Source: Cyclobacteriaceae bacterium (lineage in GTDB: Bacteria > Bacteroidota > Bacteroidia > Cytophagales > Cyclobacteriaceae). Taken from it: a stretch of DNA of 64,000 bases. Shown here piece after piece: positions 57,284 through 64,000 of the stretch; position 1 is the stretch's first letter; every line of letters starts with the position of its first letter. The position numbers and the translations under genes were made by a program. The stretch spans positions 3,315,001-3,379,000 of the forward strand of contig CP129487.1 of the NCBI GenBank assembly GCA_030584025.1, in the 5' to 3' direction. Under the pieces are notes generated by a model, which was not told where the DNA came from, made no database searches, and saw nothing but the letters and a program-made list of their open reading frames with translations.

Positions 57284-57769
57284 TTACGCTGACTTGGTGA
57301 TGAGTGCTACAGCATAGGCATTCACACCCTCATCGCGACCTACATACCCGAGTTTTTCGTTTGTGGTAGCTTTTATAGAAACATCATCCTCTTCAATGTT
57401 CATCAAGGGTGCCAACACTTTTTTCATTTCGTCAATATGCGGGTTGATTTTCGGATGCTCCAGGCAAATGGTGCAATCCACATTGCCAATCTTCCAGCCC
57501 TTTTCTTCCAGCATGCGCGTTATTTCTTTCAGAAAAAACTTGCTATCCATGCCGCTCCAGCGGGCATCTTTGTTTGAAAAATGAAAACCAATGTCGCGCA
57601 AATTGGCTGCGCCTAACAACGCATCGCAAATGGCGTGAATCAATACATCCGCATCGGAATGGCCGGTGGCTCCTTTGGGTGCGGGTAATTTTATTCCACC
57701 CAACCAAAAATCACGACCTTCTTCCAATTGGTGTACATCGAAACCTAAACCTACTCGTATCTTTACCAT
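57284..57769 (-). CDS. ispF: 2-C-methyl-D-erythritol 2,4-cyclodiphosphate synthase IspF
   Basis: The cyclisation step of the MEP isoprenoid pathway. 161 residues. Metal-binding D10 and H12 in 'GLGFDVHQL', the active-site loop 'GHSDADVLIHAICDALLGA' (about 37-55) and a C-terminal 'KATTNEKLGYVGRDEGV' are present. The start codon (57767-57769) lies inside a palindromic repeat (57764-57790), so its leader can form the GTCCC/GGGAC hairpin close to the start. The gene converges with the AI-2E transporter gene (3 bases apart). Confidence 0.96.
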   Translation of the reverse strand: MVKIRVGLGFDVHQLEEGRDFWLGGIKLPAPKGATGHSDADVLIHAICDALLGAANLRDIGFHFSNKDARWSGMDSKFFLKEITRMLEEKGWKIGNVDCTICLEHPKINPHIDEMKKVLAPLMNIEEDDVSIKATTNEKLGYVGRDEGVNAYAVALITKSA

Positions 57770-57984
57770 AAGGTCGTCCCTAACGGGACTTATCTAAAAT
57801 TACATCTCTACTACCGTAAGGCCGTCCCTAACGGGACTAAACCAATTTGCTTTTTCTTCTTACCGTAAGGCCGTCCCTAACGGGACTAAACCAATTTGCT
57901 TTTTCTTCTTACCGTAAGGCCGTCCCTAACGGGACTGAACCAATTTGTTTTCCTCGTTACCATAAAGTCGTCTCTAATGAGACT
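57764..57984 (+). repeat. Five palindromic repeats, direct array (left side of the HUH gene)
   Basis: Five 27-base units begin at 57764, 57812, 57861, 57910 and 57958, a regular 48-49 base period. Each starts TACC[AG]TAA, continues with GTC or GCC, and ends in the hairpin GTCCC-TAAC-GGGAC followed by T. Unit five carries GTCTC and GAGAC in place of GTCCC and GGGAC, a paired change that keeps the stem. The spacers after units two and three are the same (AAACCAATTTGC...), so this is tandem duplication, not CRISPR. Unit one overlaps the ispF start. Confidence 0.9.
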
Positions 57985-58010
57985 AACCAATTTGTATTTT
58001 AACGGGGCTT

Positions 58011-58472
58011 TCAATCATAAAACTCGAAGATATATCTTTCGTCATAAGGTATCTCAAATTTTTTCAACAATTCGAGATACTCTTGTTTAAAACTTTGCTT
58101 CATGTGGTGCTCTTCCTGATTTTTGATGTAATTAATTACTACATCGCGTTGCGACTTTGCATAGGAAAAGGCTCCATAACCTTCCTGCCAACTGAATTTT
58201 CCTTTAACCAGCTTGTTGTCGTTAATCCATTTTGATGAAGTGGCCTTCAGCATTCTCATCTGATCGGAAATGGCCATAGTCATCGGTAGCTCAAAGAAAA
58301 CATGAACGTGATCTAACCAACCATTAACAGCCAAAGGAAAGGAACCATCATTTTTCAGAATTCCGGACATATAGCGATGCAAATCATCCCTAAAAGATTT
58401 CGTGATCAGGTTCTCACGACCTTTAACCGCAAATACACAATGAATATTTACCTGTGAGTAGGTGTTAGCCAT
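58011..58472 (-). CDS. Y1 HUH-type transposase (IS200/RAYT-like), TnpA only
   Basis: A single-stranded-DNA endonuclease family protein of 153 residues. The HUH motif is H55-V-H57 in 'DHVHVFFELP', and the nucleophile tyrosine is likely Y115 in the YIKNQ motif (Y-x3-Q). The N-terminal start 'QVNIHCVFAVKGRE' is also typical. No TnpB partner and no IS200-type ends are seen. Instead the gene lies between arrays of palindromic repeats in opposite orientation, as with RAYT (REP-associated) transposases. This suggests domestication around repeat spread. Confidence 0.88.
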   Translation of the reverse strand: MANTYSQVNIHCVFAVKGRENLITKSFRDDLHRYMSGILKNDGSFPLAVNGWLDHVHVFFELPMTMAISDQMRMLKATSSKWINDNKLVKGKFSWQEGYGAFSYAKSQRDVVINYIKNQEEHHMKQSFKQEYLELLKKFEIPYDERYIFEFYD

Positions 58473-58513
58473 TTATTTCAATTTCTCATTGAAGATAATA
58501 TACAACTTTATAG

Positions 58514-58717
58514 AGTCCCGTTAGGGACAATCATATGGTAAGGCATCTCTACAATAAGTGAGCAAGTCCCGCAGGGACGATCGTATAATAAGCTGTGGTA
58601 AACACTCATTTTTGAAACGTCCCTAATCAAAATTTATCACGCCAACCTGAGTCCCGCCAAGGACGACCCTATGGTAACATCCTACCAAGAGTAATCTAGT
58701 CCCGTAGGGACGACCGA
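58514..58717 (-). repeat. Palindromic repeats in inverted orientation (right side of the HUH gene)
   Basis: Four units on the other strand relative to the left array start near 58514, 58565, 58650 and 58699, each beginning AGTCCC and carrying a GTCCC/GGGAC-type hairpin and the TATGGTA or TATAATA end; the last is truncated. A weaker half unit lies near 58618. The sequences are more diverged than on the left, and one stem has a mismatch (58650 unit). Together with the left array they frame the HUH gene as inverted arms. The last unit ends a few bases from the M16 peptidase stop. Confidence 0.82.
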
Positions 58718-58722
58718 TTCTC

Positions 58723-59958
58723 TCACCCTGCTTTGTAATACATCACGCTTGCGTTCTCTTCTCTCAAAATCTCTTCCGCCACGCGCATAATATCTTGCGT
58801 AGAGACTTGATTCATCATATCACGTTCTTTATTTACCCGCTCTACATCACCTGAAAGTGACGCGAAGGCCAGATTCATCGCACGGTTCATCACCTCCACT
58901 TCATCAAACTCGAAGGTGGTTTGAGATTGATTTTTTACTTTCTCAAGTTCTTCCTGCTCCACGCCATTTTTTAATACCTCATTTACTACCTGCTGCACTT
59001 CCTCCTCGGCCTGCTCCAGAGAGATACCATCCTTTACCCGACCACTAATCGCCAACAAACCCGGATCAAGGGTTCCCATCACAAATGAAGATAGCGATGT
59101 AAAAATTTCCTTTTCCTTTACCAGTGTATTATACAGCCGACTCGATTGACCACGGCCTAACACATCACTCAATAAATCGGCAGCAAAGTAGTCGTTATGA
59201 AAGCGACCCGGCATGTGATACACTTTGTAAAATGCATTCGCGGGAACATTGGCCTCTATAACTAATTGCCGTTTGGTGGCCTGAGCAGGTTCTGGCTTCA
59301 ATGCACGTTTTCTTTTCTTGCCAGCCGGAATAGGTCCAAACCATTTCTCAGCTAAACCGCGTACCTGATCAACTGTAACATTGCCCGCCACTACAAGTAC
59401 AGCGTTGTTCGGAACGTAATGCGAAAAGAAAAACTCTTTCACATCATCCATCGTGGCGCGTTCAATATGACTGATATCTTTACCAATAGTTGCCCATTTG
59501 TACGGATGGACCTGATAAGCCAACGGTCGCAGTTTTAACCAAACATCACCATACGGTTGGTTGAGGTAACGCTGCTTGAATTCTTCAATCACCACTTTTC
59601 GCTGAACCTCCAGTACATTCGGATCAAACGAAAGGCTTAACATGCGATCGCTCTCCAACCAAAAGCCGGTTTCAATATTAGCAGCCGGAACGGTGAGGTA
59701 ATAGTTGGTGATATCGGTATTGGTGAAGGCATTGTTCTCTCCTCCTACTCGCTGCAACGGCTCGTCATAATTGGGAATATTAACCGAGCCTCCGAACATG
59801 AGGTGTTCAAACAAATGCGCAAAGCCCGTTTTATTTTCGTCTTCATCGCGTGAACCCACATCGTATAAAATATTCATGACGGCAATTTGTACGGTATGGT
59901 CTTCGTGCACAATTACGCGCAGGCCATTATCAAGGATAAACTCAGAATATGCAATCAT
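58723..59958 (-). CDS. M16 family metallopeptidase
   Basis: An insulinase/pitrilysin-type zinc peptidase of 411 residues from ATG 59958 (a TTG lies one codon earlier). The inverted zinc motif HLFEH (49-53 counted from the TTG) has catalytic E52. The N- and C-terminal M16 domains are both present ('NIPNYDEPLQRVGGENNAFTNTDITNYY', read in parts). No signal peptide is visible, so it is probably cytoplasmic. Its start overlaps the stop of the PIN toxin gene by one base, so it is translated with the toxin-antitoxin pair. Confidence 0.9.
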   Translation of the reverse strand: MIAYSEFILDNGLRVIVHEDHTVQIAVMNILYDVGSRDEDENKTGFAHLFEHLMFGGSVNIPNYDEPLQRVGGENNAFTNTDITNYYLTVPAANIETGFWLESDRMLSLSFDPNVLEVQRKVVIEEFKQRYLNQPYGDVWLKLRPLAYQVHPYKWATIGKDISHIERATMDDVKEFFFSHYVPNNAVLVVAGNVTVDQVRGLAEKWFGPIPAGKKRKRALKPEPAQATKRQLVIEANVPANAFYKVYHMPGRFHNDYFAADLLSDVLGRGQSSRLYNTLVKEKEIFTSLSSFVMGTLDPGLLAISGRVKDGISLEQAEEEVQQVVNEVLKNGVEQEELEKVKNQSQTTFEFDEVEVMNRAMNLAFASLSGDVERVNKERDMMNQVSTQDIMRVAEEILREENASVMYYKAG

Positions 59959-60368
59959 CAAAGTGTCTTTAAATAGCTGTCGGCTGTCATTACCGGAATG
60001 TCAGCATGTTTATAGTCTTTCAAACTTCGTGTGATCAGAATTTTTATTGAGTGTTCTATAGCGGTGAAATATTGAATGGCATCTTCAAAATCGGCAAACC
60101 GCGAAGCAAGCGCCAAATCAATTGCCTTATCGGTAACCGGTAAAACCGTTACCAAAACTTTAAACCCGGAGAGAATCTTTCTTGTTTCCCTATCAGAAAA
60201 TTTTTTTCGGAGCACGTAATGCGTGTTGGCAAAGCTGAGTGAGGATACGTGAAGTTTAATTTCGCTCTTATCCGCTTTTGAAAAAAGATGCGCTGCTCCT
60301 TTGTAAAAGGGCTGACGCTCGCCAAGCAAATCCAGTATCACATCGGTGTCAACAAATACGCGGTCCAT
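59958..60368 (-). CDS. PIN domain toxin (VapC-like)
   Basis: A probable endoribonuclease toxin of 136 residues. The start 'VFVDTDVILDLL' carries D7 and D9, and later acidic residues ('DFEDAIQYF', about 93-101) complete the usual metal-binding cluster. The fold resembles PIN_3 family proteins. It overlaps the antitoxin by one base (TAATG) and the M16 peptidase gene by one base, so all three are coupled. Confidence 0.85.
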   Translation of the reverse strand: MDRVFVDTDVILDLLGERQPFYKGAAHLFSKADKSEIKLHVSSLSFANTHYVLRKKFSDRETRKILSGFKVLVTVLPVTDKAIDLALASRFADFEDAIQYFTAIEHSIKILITRSLKDYKHADIPVMTADSYLKTL

Positions 60369-60607
60369 TACTTGTACTTGCGATCAAGGTAGTCTGCATA
60401 ACCCGACTTGTAGTCGAGCGAATCCCCTTTGAGAACTCCCGATAGACTCTTCACCAGGGGGGTAATTTCATCTCCCTCTTGTTGTGTAATCTTTTCCAGG
60501 TAGTTTTCTACCATTTTCGATAGACTCGTATTACGCTTGCGGGCATACCGTTTTCCCTTTTCAATGGTCTTTTTCTTGAGTTTCAGGGTTAATTTTACTT
60601 CGTCCAT
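60368..60607 (-). CDS. Antitoxin, DUF6364 family
   Basis: A small protein of 79 residues from ATG 60607; the longer frame to 60628 includes operator sequence. The N-terminal 'KLTLKLKKKTIEKGKRYARKRNTSLSKMVENYL' (in parts) is a ribbon-helix-helix-like DNA-binding pattern of DUF6364, and the C-terminal 'YADYLDRKYK' would contact the toxin. It lies directly upstream of the PIN toxin. Direct repeats TACGTACAAA at 60620-60652 in front of it are the likely autoregulatory site. Confidence 0.82.
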   Translation of the reverse strand: MDEVKLTLKLKKKTIEKGKRYARKRNTSLSKMVENYLEKITQQEGDEITPLVKSLSGVLKGDSLDYKSGYADYLDRKYK

Positions 60608-60619
60608 AGCGATTACCTC

Positions 60620-60652
60620 TACGTACAAAAATAAACTTTAAATACGTACAAA
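60620..60652. promoter_or_regulatory. Antitoxin operator, repeated TACGTACAAA
   Basis: The 10-mer TACGTACAAA occurs at 60620-60629 and 60643-60652, 23 bases apart (about two helical turns). Each contains the palindrome TACGTA. It sits 13 bases upstream of the antitoxin start codon, where an antitoxin or toxin-antitoxin complex commonly binds to repress its own operon. Confidence 0.55.
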
Positions 60653-60672
60653 CAAGTTCCACACATCCCGTT

Positions 60673-60680
60673 TAAATTTG
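60673..60680 (+). promoter_or_regulatory. Promoter -7 box of the E1 gene
   Basis: TAAATTTG (60673-60680) matches TAnnTTTG. It lies 21 bases before the ATG of the dehydrogenase E1 gene at 60701. No clear -33 TTG was seen. Confidence 0.5.
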
Positions 60681-60700
60681 CAGTCCTTTTACCCTGTACC

Positions 60701-62677
60701 ATGAATTTTCAACGAAGTGATTTTTCAGACGCCCAGCTTAAACACCTCTACGAAGCACTTGTTCGTCCGCGTTTAATTGAAGAGAAAATGCTGATCCTGC
60801 TCCGGCAAAATAAAATCAGCAAATGGTTCAGCGGTATGGGGCAGGAGGCCATAGCCGTTGGCTTAACCGAAGCGCTCGACAAAGACGAGTACATTTTACC
60901 CATGCACCGCAACCTGGGTGTGTTCACTTCGCGCAACATGCCATTCGACAGGCTGTTTGCGCAATGGCAGGGAACCATGATGGGCTATACAAAAGGCCGT
61001 GACCGTTCCTTTCATTTCGGAAACAACGAACATCATATCGTGGGGATGATCTCCCACCTCGGCCCGCAAAACGGTGTGGCGGATGGCATTGCACTGGCCA
61101 CCAAGCTGAAAAACGAAAAGAAAGTAACGGCTGTATTCAATGGCGATGGTGGAACAAGCGAAGGCGATTTCCACGAAGCCGTTAACGTGGCAGCCGTGTG
61201 GGATTTGCCCGTAATTTTTGTGATTGAGAATAACGGCTATGGATTGTCTACCCCCAGCAACGAACAATTCCGTTGCAAAAGTTTTGTCGACAAAGCCATT
61301 GGCTATGGCATTGAAGGGGTACAGGTAGATGGTAACAACATACTAGAAGTTTATAGTACTGTAAAAAAACTTGCTGAAGACATTCGTAAAAATCCAAGAC
61401 CAATTTTGTTGGAGTGCATCACCTTCCGCATGCGCGGACATGAAGAAGCTTCAGGAACCAAGTATGTTCCGAAAGAACTCATGGACATGTGGGCACAAAA
61501 AGATCCTGTTGAGAATTACGAAAAGTTTCTGATTGCCGAGGGGATTGTAAGCGAGAAAGACATTGAGAACATTCGTAAGAAAATCAAGAAAGATATTGAA
61601 GCTGGATTGAACGTTGCTTTTGAGGAAACTCACCCGCAAGCGGATACAGAAACCGAATTCAACGATGTTTTTGCTACACACATTTCAACTGAAATAAAAC
61701 CATCTTCAGAAAAATCTACTGAAAAGCGTTTCATCGATGCCATCAGCGATGGCCTTCGTCAAAGCATGGAACGGTTTCCAAATCTTGTACTGATGGGGCA
61801 GGATATTGCCGAGTACGGTGGCGTGTTTAAAATCACCGATGGTTTTGTGAAGCAATTCGGTAAAGCGCGCGTTCGCAACACGCCCATTTGCGAGTCGGCC
61901 ATTCTGGGTGCAGGCCTTGGCCTTTCCATTAAAGGCATGAAGGCGATGGTAGAAATGCAATTTGCTGACTTTGTATCAGAAGGCATTACGCAAATTGTAA
62001 ACAACCTGGCCAAGGCGCACTGGCGTTGGGGACAAAACGCTGATGTGGTGGTGCGCATGCCAACAGGTGCGGGCACAGCCGCTGGTCCCTTTCACTCGCA
62101 GAGCAACGAAGCGTGGTTCTTTCACACACCCGGATTGAAAATTGTTTACCCGTCAAATCCATACGATGCGAAAGGCTTGTTGTGTGCATCGTTTGAAGAT
62201 CCGAATCCGGTGATGTACTTCGAACACAAATTATTATATCGTTCGGTGAAAGAACTCTTGCCGGATGACTATTACACAGTAGAAATCGGTAAAGCAAAAC
62301 TTGTTCGTGAAGGAACTGATCTCTCCATCATCACCTACGGTATGGGTGTCCATTGGGCTACTGAAATCCTGGAGTCCATGAATGTAAAAGCCGATGTACT
62401 TGATTTGCGCACGTTGCTTCCGTGGGACAAGGAGGCTGTTGAAAAAACGGTGAAGAAAACGAATCGCGTACTGATCCTGCATGAAGACACCATGACCGGA
62501 GGCGTTGGCGCTGAAATCAGTGCCTGGATAAACGAACATTGTTTCCAATACCTGGATGCGCCTGTAATGCGGGTGGCCAGCCTGGATACGCCCATACCCT
62601 TTGCCCCTACGCTTGAGCAAAACTTTTTACCCAAAGGTCGCTTAAAAAGTAAGATTGAGGATTTAATGGCGTTCTGA
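60701..62677 (+). CDS. 2-oxoacid dehydrogenase E1 component, alpha-beta fusion
   Basis: A thiamine-diphosphate enzyme of 658 residues joining the alpha (about 1-320) and beta (about 340-658) subunits of E1 in one chain. The ThDP motif GDG..NN spans about 147-178 ('FNGDGGTSEGDF', 'IENNGYGLS'). The beta part has 'GQDIAEYGGVFK' and 'EMQFADFVSEGITQIVNNLAKAHWRWG' (in parts). It decarboxylates a branched-chain 2-oxoacid or pyruvate and passes the acyl group to a lipoyl E2. No E2 or E3 gene lies nearby. Fused E1 is common in Bacteroidota. A promoter TAAATTTG (60673-60680) precedes it. Confidence 0.92.
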   Translation: MNFQRSDFSDAQLKHLYEALVRPRLIEEKMLILLRQNKISKWFSGMGQEAIAVGLTEALDKDEYILPMHRNLGVFTSRNMPFDRLFAQWQGTMMGYTKGRDRSFHFGNNEHHIVGMISHLGPQNGVADGIALATKLKNEKKVTAVFNGDGGTSEGDFHEAVNVAAVWDLPVIFVIENNGYGLSTPSNEQFRCKSFVDKAIGYGIEGVQVDGNNILEVYSTVKKLAEDIRKNPRPILLECITFRMRGHEEASGTKYVPKELMDMWAQKDPVENYEKFLIAEGIVSEKDIENIRKKIKKDIEAGLNVAFEETHPQADTETEFNDVFATHISTEIKPSSEKSTEKRFIDAISDGLRQSMERFPNLVLMGQDIAEYGGVFKITDGFVKQFGKARVRNTPICESAILGAGLGLSIKGMKAMVEMQFADFVSEGITQIVNNLAKAHWRWGQNADVVVRMPTGAGTAAGPFHSQSNEAWFFHTPGLKIVYPSNPYDAKGLLCASFEDPNPVMYFEHKLLYRSVKELLPDDYYTVEIGKAKLVREGTDLSIITYGMGVHWATEILESMNVKADVLDLRTLLPWDKEAVEKTVKKTNRVLILHEDTMTGGVGAEISAWINEHCFQYLDAPVMRVASLDTPIPFAPTLEQNFLPKGRLKSKIEDLMAF

Positions 62678-62744
62678 TAAGGAAGTTATCAAAACATACC
62701 AAAATCCTGATTTTTACTATCTTAGCAGGTTCAGCGCCCATTTT

Positions 62745-64000
62745 TTGAAGCAGACACAACAGCATAGCGCCTCCATTCAACGTCTTATCATTCGATTAAG
62801 CCTGGCCATGCTATTGGTATTGTTTCTGATTCCTGCCTATGCTCAAAACACCAAAGGCGATCAGCCTACCAAGCCATCGCGCGAAGCAAGGTTTAAATCC
62901 AAAACGCCAAAAGGAAAATCGAAAGGAATTGGTAAACGTATTGGCTCCCGAAACAAGGCTCGCGCTGCCACGGCAACCAAAAAAGGAGAGAAAGCAGGTA
63001 AACCAATTAACCCGTTTTTTTATAGAGCGAAATCACCTCAGGGAAAAGAAAAAGCATGGAAAGGCGACATCACCGGCAGACGAATTCCTTCAACCCGCTC
63101 GCAGTCGAATAAAGCACGTAACGTGTATCCGCAAAGTGGAAAATACATGGGGCAAAAGGGGCCTTCAGAAAAGGATCCACAACAACGGTGGCGGTCAGGC
63201 TCACGACAACGCATTCAGGTGCGTTCCGCTACAGGAAAAATCCGCAATGTTTACCCGCAGTATAACAAGTTTGTAAATAATCCTTCACGCAAACCTCAAC
63301 GCATAGAGCGACCGGTTTCCAATGCACCGCAATTGGCAAAACTGAAAAAGATGCAAACACAACCGCAGCCACCGAAAAAGAAACGCGTGGTTCCGGTCAG
63401 TGCTTCGCGTCCCTACATTCGTAACAAGAGTATAAATCCGTATGCCGGTTTCTGGAGTAAAAAACAAAAAGGTGAGCGTGCATACACAGGCGATATTTCG
63501 GGTAGAAGACTTCGTACAAAAAATTATCAAACACCAACCCCCGGTGTAATCAAGCCTACTACATCTCCCTATTACGGAAGAAAGCGAAAAGGCGATCAGC
63601 CCTATAAAGGCCCGGCCTTTGGTGGTTATCGATCAGCAACCCAAACCGGCAAAGCATGGAAGGGCGACATTTCGGGAAGACGCATTCGCGGAAGAAATTT
63701 TTCGAGCAAACCCGGCACAGAGATTAGTGCCATCTTTTCACCTAAGAAAAGAAAGCCGGAATATCGTGATAAGCCTTACAAGGGAATGATGCCGGGCGGT
63801 GGTTATAGGTCGGCAACGCAACCCGGAGAAAAAAGAACTGGTAAAGGACCCATACCCGTTCGTGCACCCGGTATTGGTGCCAATAAAATTGACAAGTTTC
63901 AGGGCAACATTCGCTTTAGAAAAACATTTAGTCAGCAAGGTGAAGGATATTCGGGAAACATTCGCGGAAGAAAAACCTTTGGCGATCAAGGCGAAGGTTA
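62745..64000 (+). CDS. Exported, highly basic repeat protein (partial at the right edge)
   Basis: An open frame with no stop from TTG 62745 to the window end, at least 418 residues. The first 34 form a signal peptide (hydrophobic stretch 'LSLAMLLVLFLIPAYAQ', cleavage after AYA). The rest is strongly basic and built of repeats around a short core: 'AWKGDITGRRI', 'AYTGDISGRRL', 'AWKGDISGRRI', 'FQGNIRFRKTF' and 'YSGNIRGRKTFGDQGEGY', plus 'YKGPAFGGYRSATQ' and 'YKGMMPGGGYRSATQ'. I do not recognise the family. The TTG start is chosen because it yields the signal peptide. A TACTATCTTAG-like promoter precedes it. Confidence 0.8.
   Translation, partial: MKQTQQHSASIQRLIIRLSLAMLLVLFLIPAYAQNTKGDQPTKPSREARFKSKTPKGKSKGIGKRIGSRNKARAATATKKGEKAGKPINPFFYRAKSPQGKEKAWKGDITGRRIPSTRSQSNKARNVYPQSGKYMGQKGPSEKDPQQRWRSGSRQRIQVRSATGKIRNVYPQYNKFVNNPSRKPQRIERPVSNAPQLAKLKKMQTQPQPPKKKRVVPVSASRPYIRNKSINPYAGFWSKKQKGERAYTGDISGRRLRTKNYQTPTPGVIKPTTSPYYGRKRKGDQPYKGPAFGGYRSATQTGKAWKGDISGRRIRGRNFSSKPGTEISAIFSPKKRKPEYRDKPYKGMMPGGGYRSATQPGEKRTGKGPIPVRAPGIGANKIDKFQGNIRFRKTFSQQGEGYSGNIRGRKTFGDQGEG

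Noticed and set aside
57764..57984. CRISPR-like array: 27-base repeats every 48-49 bases
   Set aside because: The spacers are nearly the same sequence instead of unique, there are no cas genes, and an HUH transposase with inverted copies on its other side explains the repeats better.
62839..63276. Alternative 145-residue frame inside the basic repeat protein
   Set aside because: The frame starting at TTG 62745 gives a signal peptide and a continuous repeat pattern to the window edge; the other frame is a Lys/Arg-rich shadow of the same DNA.

Overview
The window reads as a chromosome segment of a Bacteroidota bacterium, most likely from the Cytophagales (Cyclobacteriaceae-like). The evidence is a C-terminal type IX secretion sorting domain, a GLPGLI-family protein next to an outer-membrane beta-barrel receptor, the small ribosomal protein DUF4295 after rpmB-rpmG, a bacillithiol enzyme (BshC), the DUF6048/DUF6452 pair, several TTG or GTG starts with weak Shine-Dalgarno signals, and many copies of the Bacteroidota promoter motif TAnnTTTG. 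G+C is moderate by eye and mostly even, so this is core chromosome with small mobile insertions.

Layout. 1-5900 (minus strand): rpmH-rnpA-S41 peptidase-tsaB-DUF2480, then a PfkB kinase and a glycerophosphodiester phosphodiesterase. 5900-11800: an outer-membrane receptor/GLPGLI pair divergent from a sensor kinase/response regulator pair, with phased GTTAAT repeats between them. 11800-16400: an orphan membrane protein, an outer-membrane barrel plus DUF4136 lipoprotein, an intact IS481-family element with AATAA target duplication, and a serine hydrolase. 16450-27700: a redox and electrophile-stress region (YjdI-CDGSH protein, OsmC, nitroreductase, pirin, ring-cleaving dioxygenase, carboxylesterase, HxlR with an F420-type oxidoreductase) followed by a MarR regulator and the 5-oxoprolinase genes pxpB-pxpC-pxpA. 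Two similar palindromes suggest that the MarR regulator also controls the pirin/dioxygenase divergon. 28000-32200: a GH15 glycosidase overlapping a fused trehalose-phosphate synthase/phosphatase. 32300-32600: tRNA-Val(TAC) with decayed partial copies on both sides. 32600-45100: lipid A-type acyltransferase, AsmA-like protein, DUF2461, a small new ORF, murF, a type IX cargo protein, rpmB-rpmG-DUF4295-ftsY, a second small membrane ORF, DUF6048/DUF6452 and rimO. 45100-57800: bshC, 5-formyltetrahydrofolate cyclo-ligase, the agmatine-to-putrescine pair, gltD-gltB, mnmD, an AI-2E transporter and ispF. 57760-58720: a single-domain Y1 (HUH) transposase set between inverted arrays of short palindromic repeats, one of which forms the leader of ispF. 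58720-64000: an antitoxin-toxin-M16 peptidase operon, a fused 2-oxoacid dehydrogenase E1, and the start of a very basic exported repeat protein cut by the window edge.

The most interesting items are the repeat/HUH-transposase locus at 57764-58717, the exported basic repeat protein from 62745, the shared MarR operator, the receptor/GLPGLI/two-component module with phased repeats, the tRNA-Val fragments, and two small genes (36902-37045 and 42395-42571) that simple ORF calling with a length cutoff would miss. All family assignments come from reading motifs; no database search was run.
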